Source: Pipra filicauda (Eukaryota; Chordata; Aves; Passeriformes; Pipridae). Taken from it: 64,000 nt of DNA. The position numbers and the translations under genes are program-made. Below the pieces are notes generated by a model. It saw only the letters and a program-made list of their open reading frames with translations. It had not been told where the DNA came from and searched no databases. Below are positions 15,706 through 28,640 of the stretch, piece by piece. The stretch spans positions 866,201-930,200 of the forward strand of contig NW_024104420.1 in the NCBI RefSeq assembly GCF_003945595.2. The letters run 5' to 3'. The stretch's first letter is position 1, and every line of letters starts with the position of its first letter.

Positions 15706-15844
15706 ACTGTAGGACTGCAGAGTGACCTCGTGTTTGAAGAAATTGGTCGTCGTGTCAAAGAGCTTGGAAACGAGCTGGTAAAGAAAGTAAATGCTGTATT
15801 CCAATGGGACATCACTAAAGATGGAAAAACAGCAATGCAGTGGA
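15706..15844 (+). CDS. HSD17B4: HSD17B4 exon: start of SCP2-like domain
   Basis: The exon starts in phase 0 after TTTTTAG and ends one base into a codon at a consensus donor (TGGA/GTAAGT). It encodes [20 protein letters not shown] and continues to ...[19 protein letters not shown]. This is the N-terminal helix and first strands of the SCP2 sterol-carrier fold, which binds lipid or acyl-CoA. The Phe-Glu-Glu-Ile-Gly-Arg-Arg and Val-Asn-Ala-Val-Phe blocks are conserved in vertebrate MFE-2. Confidence 0.95.
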
Positions 15845-18800
15845 GTAAGTTGTAGCTTTTATATAATAATACCCTGATGCATTTTTTTAATGAAGTGAGA
15901 ATAATTATTTCTTTCTAATTAAACTGATGGCTTGAAAATAAGCATATGGTAGTAGATGAATATTCACTGGGACCTGAAAGTCTGAATGCATTCTGGATGC
16001 ACAAGTGACAAGGGGGTCAGGTAAAGTTCTATACTGGCAGTTACTAACCTTTCTAGGAACATACTTCTGTAACTTGCCTATTTAGATGCAGGCATAGACA
16101 GATATCCTTTGGAACTGAAGCGCATTTCTCTTTACATTTTCCAGATGGGATTGCCACTACACTTAAGAAAGCATGCTAAATTAGCCTACTAGGAGCTCTG
16201 TGTTACAGTAATTAGTCTGCTGGTGATGTACATGCTAACTGATCTAAAACAAATAAGTAATTATTTCTACTGCATTGTTCTTGTCACTTCTGTGAAAATA
16301 TAGCCCAATTTGTTTCCATTCAAATTTTCTGAGATCAAGGTTTAATGAAGCTACAATCATGATTTCTTATTGTTTAAGCATGGGTCTGGTTGATGAAAAG
16401 AGACTAAAGCCGGTAATAGCAATGGGTCAGAACTTTTTCTGGTAGAGTGGATTATAGAATTATGTGAAATGGTCTTAGGGAGGCAAAACTACTTCCTCAA
16501 AAAACTTTTCTTCTTAAATTCTATTGTGCTATCTTTCTAAGGATATGTATTTAAAAAGAAAAAAAATTAAAAACCGATTTATTGTCTTTCGAATTTATTT
16601 ATTTTTTAGTTCATGTGTCTACTGGTCTGTTAGTGGAATGTAAAGTTTTTCCAAAAGGATGAAGCTTAGTCAGGTTGTAACTTTCAGGCCTTTGATATTT
16701 TGTGGAGAAATTAAAGTCTTTGGGTCAAGTCTGTTGCTTAGACTGCTTCACTTTCATTGGTCTCTGTGGTTGGATGTAGTCAGAAGGGTTTTGGGGGAGA
16801 TGCAGATGAGTGAGCTGCCCTTTGACAGGCTGAGGGGAGAGACTGACAGTAGGTCAAGTCAGGTCTGTGTTGTGTTTCGTTCTGCACATTGTGATTTTTT
16901 AAAACTATTGTTAAGTCTTTACAATGTCTGTTCTCAAGAAATGGTTATTGTGTTTAAGAAACTGCTTGTCCTTTTACAGAACAATTTAGAAACCTATAGT
17001 TTCACCTTATCTTTGCCTAATGTGAACCAGCAGAGATTCTGAGTAGCAAGACTGTTGTTAAGTTTCAGGAAAAATATTATATGTAGATTGAATATACTTG
17101 TGTTCTACCTGTTTTGCCTTTTAAGCAGTTTTTAAGGAATAAGGGGTGACTTTCACTTGGATAGCAGTTAATCAATATGCTGAATATACATATGTAAATT
17201 ATGCCAGCTTATTACCTATATATCAAAATGAGATGGGGGGAAATACTGAATAATCCACCTCAGATGTTCTGTCTTAAAATTCATTGCTGCTCTTAATCAT
17301 TTCTCCTATCTGCAGTTTTCCATTTTTACACTCAGTAATTTAAATTATGGACATGCTTTGAACCTCAACAAAAGGCTTATGAAGTCTTTCTTATGTTCTT
17401 GCTTACATTTTTAGAAGATAATTAGAACTGCATAGGTTAAACTCCAAAATACTTAAAGTGAATACTTGTGTTTGTTGGGAGTCACTCTGTATACTACATC
17501 AGTCCTGCCTATTGTTTCATGTGTAACTAAATGTGATACAAGTGATGGTCATGTTTATAATAATAACCGGAAAACTATTTTAGGATGATTCATCATTGCC
17601 TTTAGCTTCAGAACTGCTTTTTTGGTCACCTATTAATGTGTGTGCAAAGAATAGAGGGACAAGACAATGGAGGAAAAATCTACTGAGGAATGTTCCAGAT
17701 ATGAATAAAGTTTCTCACTCGGGAAGGTCTGGAATTGCAAACTACTGAGTGCAGAACAAACACATTTATAGATTTAGGCTTGAGCAGTGGCCTTACCTGC
17801 CTCATGAGGCCAAGTTTTGTTAGAGGGGAAACAAGGAGATGTTTTGCCATTGTATCCAGAGCAAGAGAGTACTCCTGCTTCAAGTAAATCAGTAGTCAGC
17901 CTTTTCTGCTTTTCAAACAAAGCTTGTCCTCTCTTATGTTTCCTGCTGAAGCAGTAGGAGTAAAGTAGCCTTCTTCCAATGCATATTTCCCTAGCTAAAA
18001 GGGATTAAATAGACATAACTTTTGTTTGTCCTGTTCCCTATGCTTCTGTTGCAGTAAAAATTATTTGTACTTTTATATGAATTTGGAAAAAAACTTAAAA
18101 CTCCCTGTGGGATGGAGGGTGGAGGAGGTAACCTAATATTTTAAACATTTCCTGTTGCCAACTACTCTTAAGAGCTGAAATGAAGCATTTCCAAAATCTT
18201 GGAAAAGTTACTGTGAATATTTATATAGTGTGGTAAGTACCTTTAAGCTTATGAGTTACTGTAGACTCTGTGGTGTATTAAATAATTTAAGTATTAAATT
18301 GTAATATTAAAATAGTTTTGAAAACTCACTAGCAGAGTGTTAGCTGGTATGACAACTATAGTGTTGACCCTCATAGTTTGTCCTTATTATGGATCATTAA
18401 CCTACTACTATTGCAGTCTACATAACTCTAATGGTACGTTTCTAATAGCAAGGTATGTATGTGTCTGCATGATGGAAATTTTATTTTGTGAGTTTTTAAA
18501 AACAGTGGTCTTGTCATTAAAAAACACACCCAAACAAACACAAAGAGAAAAAAAAGAGATTTATAAGCAGTTGCCAACTTAATTCTTTTTGCATGTTTGC
18601 ATATGTTATTTTATTATTCAGTATTCAAGAGCATCATCATGTACTGTCTCTTCTACCAGATGCTGATATAATTAATTTAGCATAGTGAATGTGGAAGAAG
18701 AGAGTAGTTTATGATTTTACATTCGAAGGAAGACAGCTTTCTTGCAGCTAAGATATTCTCAATAACTCAAAAGATTTCTGTCTTTATATGATCTTTATGA

Positions 18801-19799
18801 GAGCCTCATATATAGGTCACCAGTAAGACTTTTGTAATGCACATGAATGATGGTAGTCAGTTTAGAATACATAACACTGACAATGCCATTTGCCGACTTG
18901 AATGCTTGACTTTTTCGGTTGTTAATGTAATGGAAGCTTCTGTACATAATTAGAAATTTTAGCCTTTGGCAAATTGATTTTTTACTTTAAAAATTGAAGA
19001 TGATAGTAAGATTGTAACCTTTGCCATAGCTCGAATTTAGTTATGTGTCACTATTTTGACTATTTTCAAACCTGCTTCAGATTTACAGAGTTACGCAACT
19101 ATGTCAGTAGAATGGCACTTCTTTACACTTCGGTTTGACCTACTGATTATTAATTGATCTTCTGTTTACGGTAATTTTAAATCAGTTTTGTAAATGTAAT
19201 GCTGTTAGAACAATTCTGTCTTTCTGTCTTTTCTAAGTAAAATTGCTGTTTGAAGGGTAGATCTTATGATCTACAAGAGAGCAAAGGGGAAAATATGACA
19301 TTAAAATTAATTTAGATTTTGATTCATGTGGCTAAATACTACATACTATTTCAATGTATGGTCAAAATTCTTTGAACTGAAGTGAGAGGACGAATATTAC
19401 TTGGGGGGGAGTTTTTTGTTTTGTTTTAAGCCATGAGTTGATGCCAATTTTTTCATTATCTCTCTTCTTTTTAGGTATCTCTTTTTGAGGGCCTCACAGG
19501 CCTTTAGAAACAGTGTTTCTGGTTCTCTTGAGCTACCTGCTAGGCCTCTTCCGCTTGTTAAATTTGTTACATAGTTGTCCTGCAGTGTGTTTCAATTTTT
19601 TGACTTGTCGCTTTTGCACAGCTTTGTGCTGTTGTGGTAATTGCAGCAGTTGACAATGCTGGAAACAATCTGGGCCCTGCAGCCCATTGCTGTCTTAGCC
19701 AGTGATTATAGCTCCAGCATCTTCTACTAGTGTCCTTCAACCTTCTAAGATCTGGGAGGGAAGCATATGAGAGAAGGCAGCAGTATTAAGGGCTGCTGT
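15845..19799 (+). other. HSD17B4 large intron, first part; no feature seen
   Basis: The start of the 9.5-kb intron. It is AT-rich. An open frame at 16659-17042 (127 codons) has no recognisable family and lies within non-coding composition, so I treat it as chance. Confidence 0.7.
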
Positions 19800-20298
19800 T
19801 GCAGCTACACGTCGAGTCCTGTGTCCAGTTCAGGGCCTCTCAGTTCAGGTGCTCGAGTTAGTCCAGAGAAAGGCAATGGACCTGATGAAGGGTCTGGACC
19901 ACAGGTCTTATGAAGAGCAGCTGAGGGAGCTGGGGTTGTTTAGCCCAGAGTAGGCTCAGGGGAGACCTTACCACTCTCTACAACTGCCTGAAAGGAGGTT
20001 GTAGCCAGGTGGGGGTCAGCCTCTTCTGCCAGGTAGCAAGTGATGGGATGAGAGGAAATGGCCTCAAGCTGCAGCAGAGGAGGTTCATGTTGGACATCAG
20101 GAAGAATTTTTTCATGGAAAAAGTTGCTAAACATTGGAATGGACTGCCCATGGAGGTTGTGAAGTCACCATCACTGGAGGTGTCCAAGAAATGACTGGAG
20201 GTGGCACTTGGTGCCATGTCTACTTGTCAAGGTGATGATCAATCAAAGGTTGGACTTGATGATCTCAGAGGTCTGTTTCAACCTTAGTGATTCTGTGA
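19800..20298 (+). mobile_element. CR1 LINE 3' fragment
   Basis: A 5'-truncated CR1 covering the C-terminal part of ORF2 and the 3' UTR. Landmarks are GTGTCCAGTTCAGGGCCTCT near 19820 and a Leu-Gly-Leu-Phe-Ser region near 19930. It ends near 20298 in GTGATTCTGTGAT. It is degenerate, with stops and frameshifts, and resembles the old copy at 21893-23278 more than the young copy at 30 kb. Confidence 0.88.
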
Positions 20299-21892
20299 TC
20301 CATCTGAAATTTGTTCTCATGTATGCAGTCATTCTGGTCTTTTCCAAACTTTAGGGAACCAAAAGACTGTTTTTTTTTCATACTTACATTTATTTCTAGT
20401 GTTTTGTTTTGACTGCAGGTGTGACCTTTTGATCTCTACTCTCTGCAGGAAACCAAGATTTTTATTAGTTTAAATGAAATGTAATTTGTGAATTGAATTA
20501 GCTTTTGTTGTTACAGAGACAGTTCTTGATGGAGACACTGGTATTAGTAACACTAGTCTGTTTAACCAGCAATGACTTTTATGTAGCTGTCTGTGGATTG
20601 TGTGAAGCTGTGGAGAGGTGTAGAACAATTGACCTTGCACTCATGATGTGATATTTTGGACAGCTCATCTGCTGTCTAAACAATGTTGAACTGTAACCAC
20701 TGATAACTGGCCCTAATTAATGGTATTTCTATACAAAATCAAGCTGTTCTAATTTAAGAGGATGCTGAAAACCCTCTTAAGAAGATAAAGATACAGATTT
20801 TGGCAGTATCAAAACCTAAGGAGTAAGTGTAGTGGTACTGGAGCTGTCTTTTGTTATTTTTTAACAAAATTCTTAGTTGACACCCACCCCAGCTTTGATT
20901 TTCCTAGTTTGCTTCACTACCTAAAGCATACTTTGCTCTCTCCTTTGTATTTATTACTGTATATCAGTTGCCTTTGTTTTCAACGGTTATAAAATATTAA
21001 TCTTTTTTTTTAGAGTTAAGGTAGTTCATTTCAACTTCTCTTTCCAGATAAGAGAAAAGGCATTGCCACTGAGATTTGTTGGTTGATAGTTAACGGCTTT
21101 CTGGAACAGTACTCAGAAGAGTTTACCCATCTGTTGCTTTTCCTCATGCTGGTGAAGACACATCTGAAAGCAGGAGATATTTCTGTTCCTTTCCAGTTCT
21201 TGGAAGATTAAAACTTTGTTATGAGAACCAGGGAGAAATTGTTGCTTGTAGTTGCTTGTTAACAGCTGACAAATGAAGGTGAAACTGCTCAATAATTTTA
21301 TGATGTAATATGACTTCAGGCAGTGAAGCATGGGTGACACTTTGTTTTATTTGCTTTAAGAAAAAGTTTTCTATTGCCATTACCCTTTTAAAGCAAAACA
21401 AATCCCAAACCAAAACAAACAAAAAATTAGTCTAATTGTTAATATTTCTCTCCTAGAAAAGGTAAGGCACTCCTCAAGGGCAAAGCAAATGTCTATCCTA
21501 AATCTTAGAATGTCAATGTCTAGTGTTTTAACTTCTATACATGTGATTTCCGCCCCATTTTTATTATGTCTCTGACAACACTATCTTGTGAACGATAATA
21601 ATTCATACATATTTAATTACTTTAGTGTAAGTAACAATGGAAGATTCTTCATGTTTTTGTGGAAAAGACAGTTTTGTTGTCAGAGTGCTTTTCTTTTGTG
21701 GCTGCTGTGTAATTCCTTTTCATTTTTATTTCTTCATCAAAAATCTTGATGGTCTTTACAAAGAATACAGAGGAAGTGCAAATAATATTTTAATAACATA
21801 CCATTACATTAGTCTGTTTTTGTTTGTTTGTTTTGTTTTGTTTTTTTAAATTTCCGGTAAGTTTTAATTTGAGGTAGGTTAAGGATTTGGTG
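20299..21892 (+). other. HSD17B4 intron, no feature seen
   Basis: Intronic AT-rich sequence with (GTTTT)n-like runs near its end. No gene or recognisable repeat. Confidence 0.7.
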
Positions 21893-23278
21893 TGGTCAGC
21901 CTGACCCAGCAAGGTTATGGAGCATATTATCTTGAGTGTGATCACGTGACATGCAGAACAACCAAGAGGTCAAGCCCATTCAGCAGGGGTTTAGGAGAAG
22001 GAGGTCCTGATCAAAGGCTCAGCAAAGCCTTTGATATGGTTTCCCATGACATTCTCCTGGAAAAGCACTCTTTGCTGGGTTAAAAACTAGCTGGATGGCT
22101 GGGCCAAGAGAGTGATGGTGAATGATGCTGCATCCACTTGGTGTCCGATCATGCCTGGTGTTCCCAATGGCTCAGTATTTGCCAGTACTGTTTAATCAGG
22201 CATTGGAATGGGCTGCCCAGAGAGGTGGTGGATTCACCGTCCCTGGAGATTTTTAAACGCAGATTGGACGTGGCACTGAGTGCCATGATCTAGTAAATGG
22301 ACTGGATTTGGACCAAGGGTTGGACTCGATGATCTCGGAGGTTTTTTCCAACCCAATCGATTCTATGATTCTGTGATTCTATATCTTTAATTTCATCTTT
22401 GATTATCTAGACGAGGGCATCAAGTGTCCCCTCAGTCTGTTTGCAGATGACACTGAGTTGGGTGGAAGTATAGATCTGTTGGAGGGTGGGAAGGCTCTGC
22501 AGAGGGATTTGGACAGGCTGGATCAATGGACCACGGTCAGCTGGATGAGGTTCAACAAGGTGAAGTGCCAAGTCCTGCACTTGCATCTCAGCAACCCCCT
22601 GCAGCTCTACAGACTTGGGGAAGAGTGGCTGGAAAGTTGCCTGTTGGAAAAGGACCTGAGGGTGCTGGTCAACAGCTGTCTGAATGTGAGCCAGCAGTGT
22701 GCCCAGGGGGCCAGGAAGGCCAATGGCATCCTGACTTGTATCAAAAATAACATGGCCAGCAGGACCAGGGCACTGATTGTCCCTCTGTACTCGGCACTGG
22801 TGAGGCCACGTCTTGACTGCTGTTTCCAGTTCTGAGCCCCTCACTGCAAGAAAGGCATTGAGGTGCTGGAGCGTGTCCAGAGAAGGGCAACAGAGCTGGT
22901 GAAGGTTCTTGAGCACAAGTCCTATGAGGAGTGACTGAGGGAGCTGGGAGTGTTTAGCCTGGAGAAAAGGAGGCTCAGGGGCAACCTTATCGCTCTCTAC
23001 AACTGCCTGAAAGGAGGTTGTAGCCAGGTGGGGATTGGCCTCTTCTCCCTGGCAGCTGGTGCCAGGACAACAGGAAGTGGCCTCATTCATGTTGGACATC
23101 AGGAGGAATTTCTTCACGGAAAGGGTGGAGTCACCATCCCTTTTGAGGTGTTTGAGAAACAACTGGACATGGCATTTAGCGCTATGGTTTGGTTGTCAAG
23201 GTAGTGATGAGTTAAAGGTTGGACTCGTTGATCTTAGAGGTCTTTTCCAACCCTAATGATTCTGTGATTTTGCGAGTC
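21893..23278 (+). mobile_element. Old CR1 LINE fragment, split by a younger CR1
   Basis: Starts inside the reverse-transcriptase region (CAGCCTGACCCAGCAAGGTTATGGAGCA-like block at ~21898) and runs to a decayed octamer tail near 23278. It carries an internal deletion between the two RT blocks around 21950-22020. The remnant of the Asp-Phe-Ser-Lys-Ala-Phe-Asp motif is seen as KAFDMVSHDILLEK near 22025. It is interrupted at 22196-22382 by a second CR1: the sequence before (CAGTACTGTTTAAT) and after (ATCTTTAATTTCATC) joins up to the expected CR1 order. The Phe-Ala-Asp-Asp core is altered (CTCAGTCTGTTTGCAGATGA, ~22431-22450). Dead copy. Confidence 0.88.
22196..22382 (+). mobile_element. Young CR1 3' end nested inside the old CR1
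   Basis: About 185 bp carrying only the last ~25 codons of ORF2, the stop, the short 3' UTR and the octamer tail (GATTCTATGATTCTGTGATTC). By eye it differs from the 3' end of the copy at 31882-32068 at only about two positions, so both come from the same recently active CR1 subfamily. The insertion point lies in the old element's GTTTAATATCTTTA; at most a 2-bp target duplication (AT) can be read, as is usual for CR1. Confidence 0.9.
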
Positions 23279-25323
23279 TGTAAACATAAAAGGTTTGTCT
23301 GTGGTACCATGATTATGCAACGTTTAAAGGCATGTTTGTGCTTTGAGAGCTTACAATTAATTGTAGATGTTGATTGGTAAACAGTGGTCCTGTGATTTGG
23401 CTAGGAAATGGAGAACAGGAGTGTAACAATGTTAAGTTACAACTGAATGTACAACAATTTAACAACTGTTAAGTATGTACTATATTCAAAATAAAACTTA
23501 GATATTGTTAGAAATTGCCTGACTCACTACACCTTTTTAATTCTGTTTGTATCAAAACTTTACACTGCTGAGACTGATGGATGAGTCTTACCAATAAGAT
23601 ATATCAAAATTGCTTTTCCAGTCAGTAGGTAATGAAGAGGTTGTGTCTTGGGAAACATTATGTCAGGCTTTCAGTATCTGTGTCCCTTCTGGAACAGTCC
23701 AGGGACTGTTCCAGAAAAAATTAAATGGATGCAAAATGAAGCATTAGAAGGGATTTCTAAGGTCTGGAAGTAATTCAAAACAAATAATTGAGAACTTTAA
23801 GTATCCTAGATACTATGTCTATTTTATGTCTACTGCTACTGTGTCAGCAAGTCTATTGGGCTTGCTGACCAATGCTGTTTGGCTCGAAGGGAGCTCAGTT
23901 TGGCTACATTGTTATGGTTTGTAACATTACTAGCATTTGAGTAGTGGTGTGTTTCGAAAGCGCATGGATAGTTAAGCTTAGTTAACTTAGTCTGGGGAGC
24001 TGGTATCCACTGTGAAGCTTGCATTTCATGATTCAGTAGATGATTTTTTGATCTTTTTTTTCCTCTAATAATAGTCTGTGCCTGTATAACCTACAGAAGA
24101 ATGTTTAAAGGCTCACATATGATGTTAGACTATATAGTACCTGTTTTGGGTCAAAAGGATGTTACACAGCTCCTACCCACAAACAAAAAGTTATACATCA
24201 TTCATCTGGTCCTCAGTCATTGTTTTCTTTCTTCTCATATTGTATCAAGCTATATGCATGAAAGTGATATGCATGAAATCTGCTTCAGAAATTATAATTT
24301 ACTTTAAAATCAACTGGATATAATAGTTCACTATGTCACTTCTCACTGAGCAACTTAACTCCCCTTCTAGTTTTGTTATAACTGGATAAATTTCAGAAAA
24401 TTAAAGACTTAGACAGACTGAAGCTACTCCCAGTCTTCATGGTTCCCCTTATCCTTTCAAAACATTGTTTCATGTAGAATGCACATAAGATAGTTTATGC
24501 AGATAAGTCTCCATAGTTTAGCAAATGCCTTAAAATTTGTCAGTGAACTGGCATCCATGATTCTGTGATTAGAGATGCCATGTCCTTCCTTATGAGAACA
24601 TGCACTTGAATACTGTGTGGGGTCGGAGCATGATGGATCAAGAGGAAAAGGTGTAAAGGTAAGACAGGGAATCTGCAAAATCTGAGAATGATTTGGCAGA
24701 GCATATCCTGTCAAAATACTCTTCTAGCCAAATGACACAATACCTGATAGTGTTAGCTTTGTAATAGATTATTTTGGCAGGTCATTTGGTGTGGGAAAAG
24801 AACACTCTGAAGCTACAGACAGTTTGAGGAAGAGGAAGACAGATACTTGGCAAGGCTTTAAATGTTCTTTGCGTCAAGCAGAACGGGCTATATTGCTTGT
24901 GGGGCAGAACAAGGAAAATGCAGCAGTGTGTTTGAACGCCACCATGTCTGCCTTGTCTGACTATAGGATATTGTTTTCAAACATTAGAACTTCATTACTA
25001 ACTTTAACATTTGCGCAGTGACTAACATTTGCGCACTAATTAATATCTTATGCATCTTTAATGTTGTTCAAAAACAGTTTTTACCATTGCTGCAAGAATT
25101 TTTTAAAGGCAGTCCCTGCTGCAAGTGCCCTCCCCCTTAGCACAGGAATAATTTTTTTATTTTCTTTCATTAAAGAAGAAGAATTAAACCGCATTCATTT
25201 TCTTAGTGGCTGATAGGTGATAGTTTAGACCGGATGCTTTATAATAATAGATAAGGAGAGTAGTGTTCTTTAACCTGAAGATTTTATCGTTAATTTGAAA
25301 TTATCTTTGGTTTTCCTTCTTAG
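23279..25323 (+). other. HSD17B4 intron; contains a 14-bp inverted repeat
   Basis: AT-rich intron with no gene. A perfect 14-bp inverted repeat with a 2-base centre (TTCTGGAACAGTCC, AG, GGACTGTTCCAGAA) sits at 23687-23716. The polypyrimidine tract and TTCTTAG precede the exon at 25324. Confidence 0.7.
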
Positions 25324-25451
25324 CAATTGACTTAAAAAATGGCTCTGGAGCAGTGTATCAAGGACCTGCCAGAAATTCTCCTGATACCACCTTCACTCTC
25401 TCAGATGAGGATTTCATGGATGTGGTACAACAAAAGACCAACCCACAAAAG
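25324..25451 (+). CDS. HSD17B4: HSD17B4 exon: central SCP2-like domain
   Basis: The acceptor is CTTCTTAG and the donor GTAAAA. The first two bases complete a Thr codon from the previous exon; the exon then reads [19 protein letters not shown] and on through [10 protein letters not shown] to NPQK, ending on a codon boundary. The Asp-Leu-Lys-Asn-Gly-Ser-Gly and Leu-Ser-Asp-Glu-Asp-Phe blocks are the core beta-strands and ligand-tunnel helix of the SCP2 fold. Confidence 0.95.
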
Positions 25452-27080
25452 GTAAAACCTGTGTGTCACAGACATACTCACTTGCATGGGGACATACTAT
25501 ATGCCTTAAATCAGTCTTCGATTCATGACTGTTTGCATCCCAAAATCTGCAACAAAGTTAGTAGTTTGTTTGTTTCCTGGTACTTCACAATATATGATCT
25601 GCAAGGTTTGTCACTCAGGCTGTTTTGATTGTCATATTGCAGCAAGTTGATATTTGTTGCAATGTTCTGGTTTACTGCTAATACTGCAATAGAGTGAAAG
25701 GTTGGACAGTGAATGCATGTAGATGCATTGAAACTGGTCAAAATTCACCCAAACTATGATGATTTTGTCAGGGAGAGAAAGATTTAAGAAAGGTCTGTAA
25801 TCTGCGTCTGCACTTTCAGCTTCTTGGAGTAATCAACTGCTTAAAACTACTAATTTTACTAATAAAAATGGCTTGTGTAAAAGTAAATTAAACTGTCACA
25901 AATTTAATATGTCAGCTTACAGATTAAAGCTTGAGCAAATGAAAACTTTAATTGAGCTCATCATATATCAAACAATTCCTTTTCTTTGATCCCAAGCAGA
26001 AGTTGTTGGAGACTTTGATTATAAAATTGGAGACTAACGATCATGGTGAATGTTTGTTATAAATCCTACATACCACATGAATAAAATCCTTTGTGACCCT
26101 CTGTATATAGCAGGCATAAAGCATAAATGAACAAGATGTTGACATGTAATCATCAGAATGCTAAAGAACAGTGATTGAGATTCAGGAACATGATCTGTTC
26201 TTGGGCATTTGTATTTCCTTTGAGTTTCTGTGAAGTTTTTCATCTAAAGAAGCTCAAAGCATCTATTCAAATTCTTTTCTGCTGGCTCTCTCTATTCTTT
26301 ATTTGAATGTATTTCAAGTTAATGGAACTATGCAAAAGCACATTCAAAGAACTTTCAAAGAGCTTTCAAACTGCAAAGCCACAGTGAAGCAAAACTAGTT
26401 TTAAAAAAATACGAACTGAATGTGAAACAGGGTATACAGCTCTTTGAAGTAGGGACAATAAAAATGTAATATACCAGCATTTCAATGAAAGTATGCTATG
26501 TATAAACCCGGAGCATTTCTTTGAAATATGCGTATACATACATTGTGCAAGTTTCTGGTTCATTTGGTATGAATTTGAGTGATACCTTACCTTTTCATTA
26601 GGCCTTTAGTTTTCATTAAATAACCTTTTCATTCTGTTTTTTCATTTCTTATAGGGATATATGGAAAAGTGTAGCATGGGGGGACGAGTCTGGGAGCTTT
26701 ATTTTTGTACCCTGCTGAAATTTTGCCATCAACTTCTGTGAAGGCATTTGTCTTACAACAGGAGAAGTCCTCGGTGCTATACAAAGAAAAGAAATAGAGG
26801 TTGCTGAAGTTGCTTTGTATTTTCTTCTTTTCTCCTGAGTGATAGACTTGGCCTTGTCTGCATTACGGATGGAAAACTATTTCTGGATGGTATTAGAATG
26901 GAACTGGAATGGTTTTCATTAATAAACAATAACCATTAGACATCCTGCACCGAAGGCTTTCTCCTAAGTACTGAACAACCACACTTAACCTTTGGCTTCT
27001 TATTTGGTTCTAGCAACTCTTTGATTTGTGTGTAAACAACTGAATACACACTTTTTTTTCCTCTTGTCTGCTCTTTTTAG
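25452..27080 (+). other. Last HSD17B4 intron, no feature seen
   Basis: AT-rich intron, no recognisable repeat. It ends CTGCTCTTTTTAG. Confidence 0.75.
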
Positions 27081-27170
27081 GCATTCTTCTCCGGTAAACT
27101 GAAAGTGAAGGGTAACATCATGCTGAGCCAGAAATTGGAAATGATCCTGAAAGATTACGCCAAGCTCTGA
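27081..27170 (+). CDS. HSD17B4: HSD17B4 terminal exon: SCP2 end, PTS1 signal and stop
   Basis: Twenty-nine codons plus TGA. It encodes AFFSGKLKVKGNIMLSQKLE followed by MILKDYAKL. The Gly-Asn-Ile-Met-Leu-Ser-Gln-Lys-Leu helix closes the SCP2 domain. The final Ala-Lys-Leu is a C-terminal peroxisomal targeting signal type 1, read by PEX5, so the protein is imported into the peroxisome. No truncation or extra residues relative to the vertebrate family. Confidence 0.97.
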   Translation, partial: AFFSGKLKVKGNIMLSQKLEMILKDYAKL

Positions 27171-27510
27171 ACTGCTTGATCATCTCCCACAGCAGTGAAG
27201 AACTTCGGAAAATAGAAACTTTAATTAGTTCGGAATCAATGACTGAAACATTTGCAGGCTATATAACATCAATGTATTGATTCATTATACTGCTAATACA
27301 CAAGCTGATTTAATTGCTGTAGACAGAAGTTATGAAATGAACATAACTGTTACTATTGTCCCTTTTTAGTTTCTCAGCAATGGTAGAGAATCACACTTTT
27401 CTCATTGCACACCTTTATCTAAACAAAATTTATGTAGTTCTTACAAAGAAGCATATATTTCTATGTTAATTATGAAGAAAATTAAACCAATAGACATCTT
27501 TGATATCTCC
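27171..27510 (+). other. HSD17B4: HSD17B4 3' UTR (end estimated)
   Basis: AT-rich sequence after the stop. The first plausible poly(A) signal is ATTAAA at 27481-27486, which would put cleavage near 27500-27510. No AATAAA was found closer. The end is an estimate; transcript data would settle it. Confidence 0.5.
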
Positions 27511-28640
27511 TTATATGTGTCTGTCAGTCTTCATTCATACTGCCTTAGATAGACTGGTTTCTCCGAGTCTAGCTGGTTTATTATTAAAACTGACTTTTTT
27601 GTCTGAAGTTCTCATGATCCCATCAAAACAGCTGGAAGATGGAAATCAGTTCTGTTTATTTACATCTTGTCATTATGTGTTTTTTTTCTGTACAGGAAAA
27701 ACTCTTGAACTTAGCTCCGCCCAGATTGATTAGTCATTTTCATATAAGCTACTCTTATAAATCACATGGAAGGTGGTTAGCGTTAGTTCTTTAGGGGAAA
27801 CTTTTTCACCTGGGAGGCATTAATGCTGCCCCAAAGGCTGTGACTAGAGCTAGATTGTTCTTCATGTAGATTCATTCTCATGAGGGCCAGCATCATGGCA
27901 GCAGGGAACGATGGAAGTCAATTCCTCATTTTGAACCTACGGCCAGAACTGAGACAGCAGCTGTGGCTGTATATTTTCCTAAATAAGGTATGCTCTTAAT
28001 TGCTAATAGCCATGTGAACACCTGGAAATTTGATTTCATCAGTTTGACCAACATTTTGTGTCCTCAGTAATGTTTTTTTTCTCCTCCAGACATGTTCTAT
28101 GTTTATACCTCTCAAAGAATTCTGGCTATCTAAGACTTGTTTTTTCTGTCCCAAAACTTGGAGGTACTTAACTTCCCTTTTTGCGTAGACCATAGCCATT
28201 AAAGAACTTCGTGGGGCTGCACTTGAGTATGACAGTTTGAAGATAAATTCTGCATGTTGAAATACTAAGTCAAATACTCAAAAAATTTATTTCTTCGCAG
28301 CTATAGTATCAGCCATGCTTTGGTTCAGGCAGAGAAACATGAATCTTAAGTATGTCAACAAGTATCTCACAAAAATCACATCATGAATAGATGGGAAACA
28401 ACAGTGTGATGTTTGGCATCTCAAAGAGGCTGTCAAATAGAAATGATCGAAAAATGATTTACCTTTTTCATGGCAGTCATTTTCATGTATGAGTAGGACC
28501 TAATAATACCCTCTACTACCCAACTTCTATTTTTCAAGCAGCTTTGTGTGAAATAGGTAAAGGTGTCTTCTGTTACTTTCTCTTAAAGAATCATAAGAGA
28601 AGGACAGATTGACTGCATCTTCTTCATTTTATGCATGTAT
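27511..28640. other. Intergenic, no feature recognised
   Basis: Sequence between the estimated HSD17B4 3' end and the LTR at 28646. I see no gene and no repeat family I can name. Confidence 0.6.

Noticed and set aside
16659..17042. A 127-codon open frame on + inside the large HSD17B4 intron
   Set aside because: Not collinear with HSD17B4, no motif, and intronic composition.
22407..23162. A 251-codon open frame on minus
   Set aside because: It is the antisense shadow of CR1 ORF2; the + strand carries the real (decayed) RT C-terminal sequence.
23691..23712. Glucocorticoid response element in the inverted repeat
   Set aside because: The half sites are ten bases apart, whereas receptor dimers need three.
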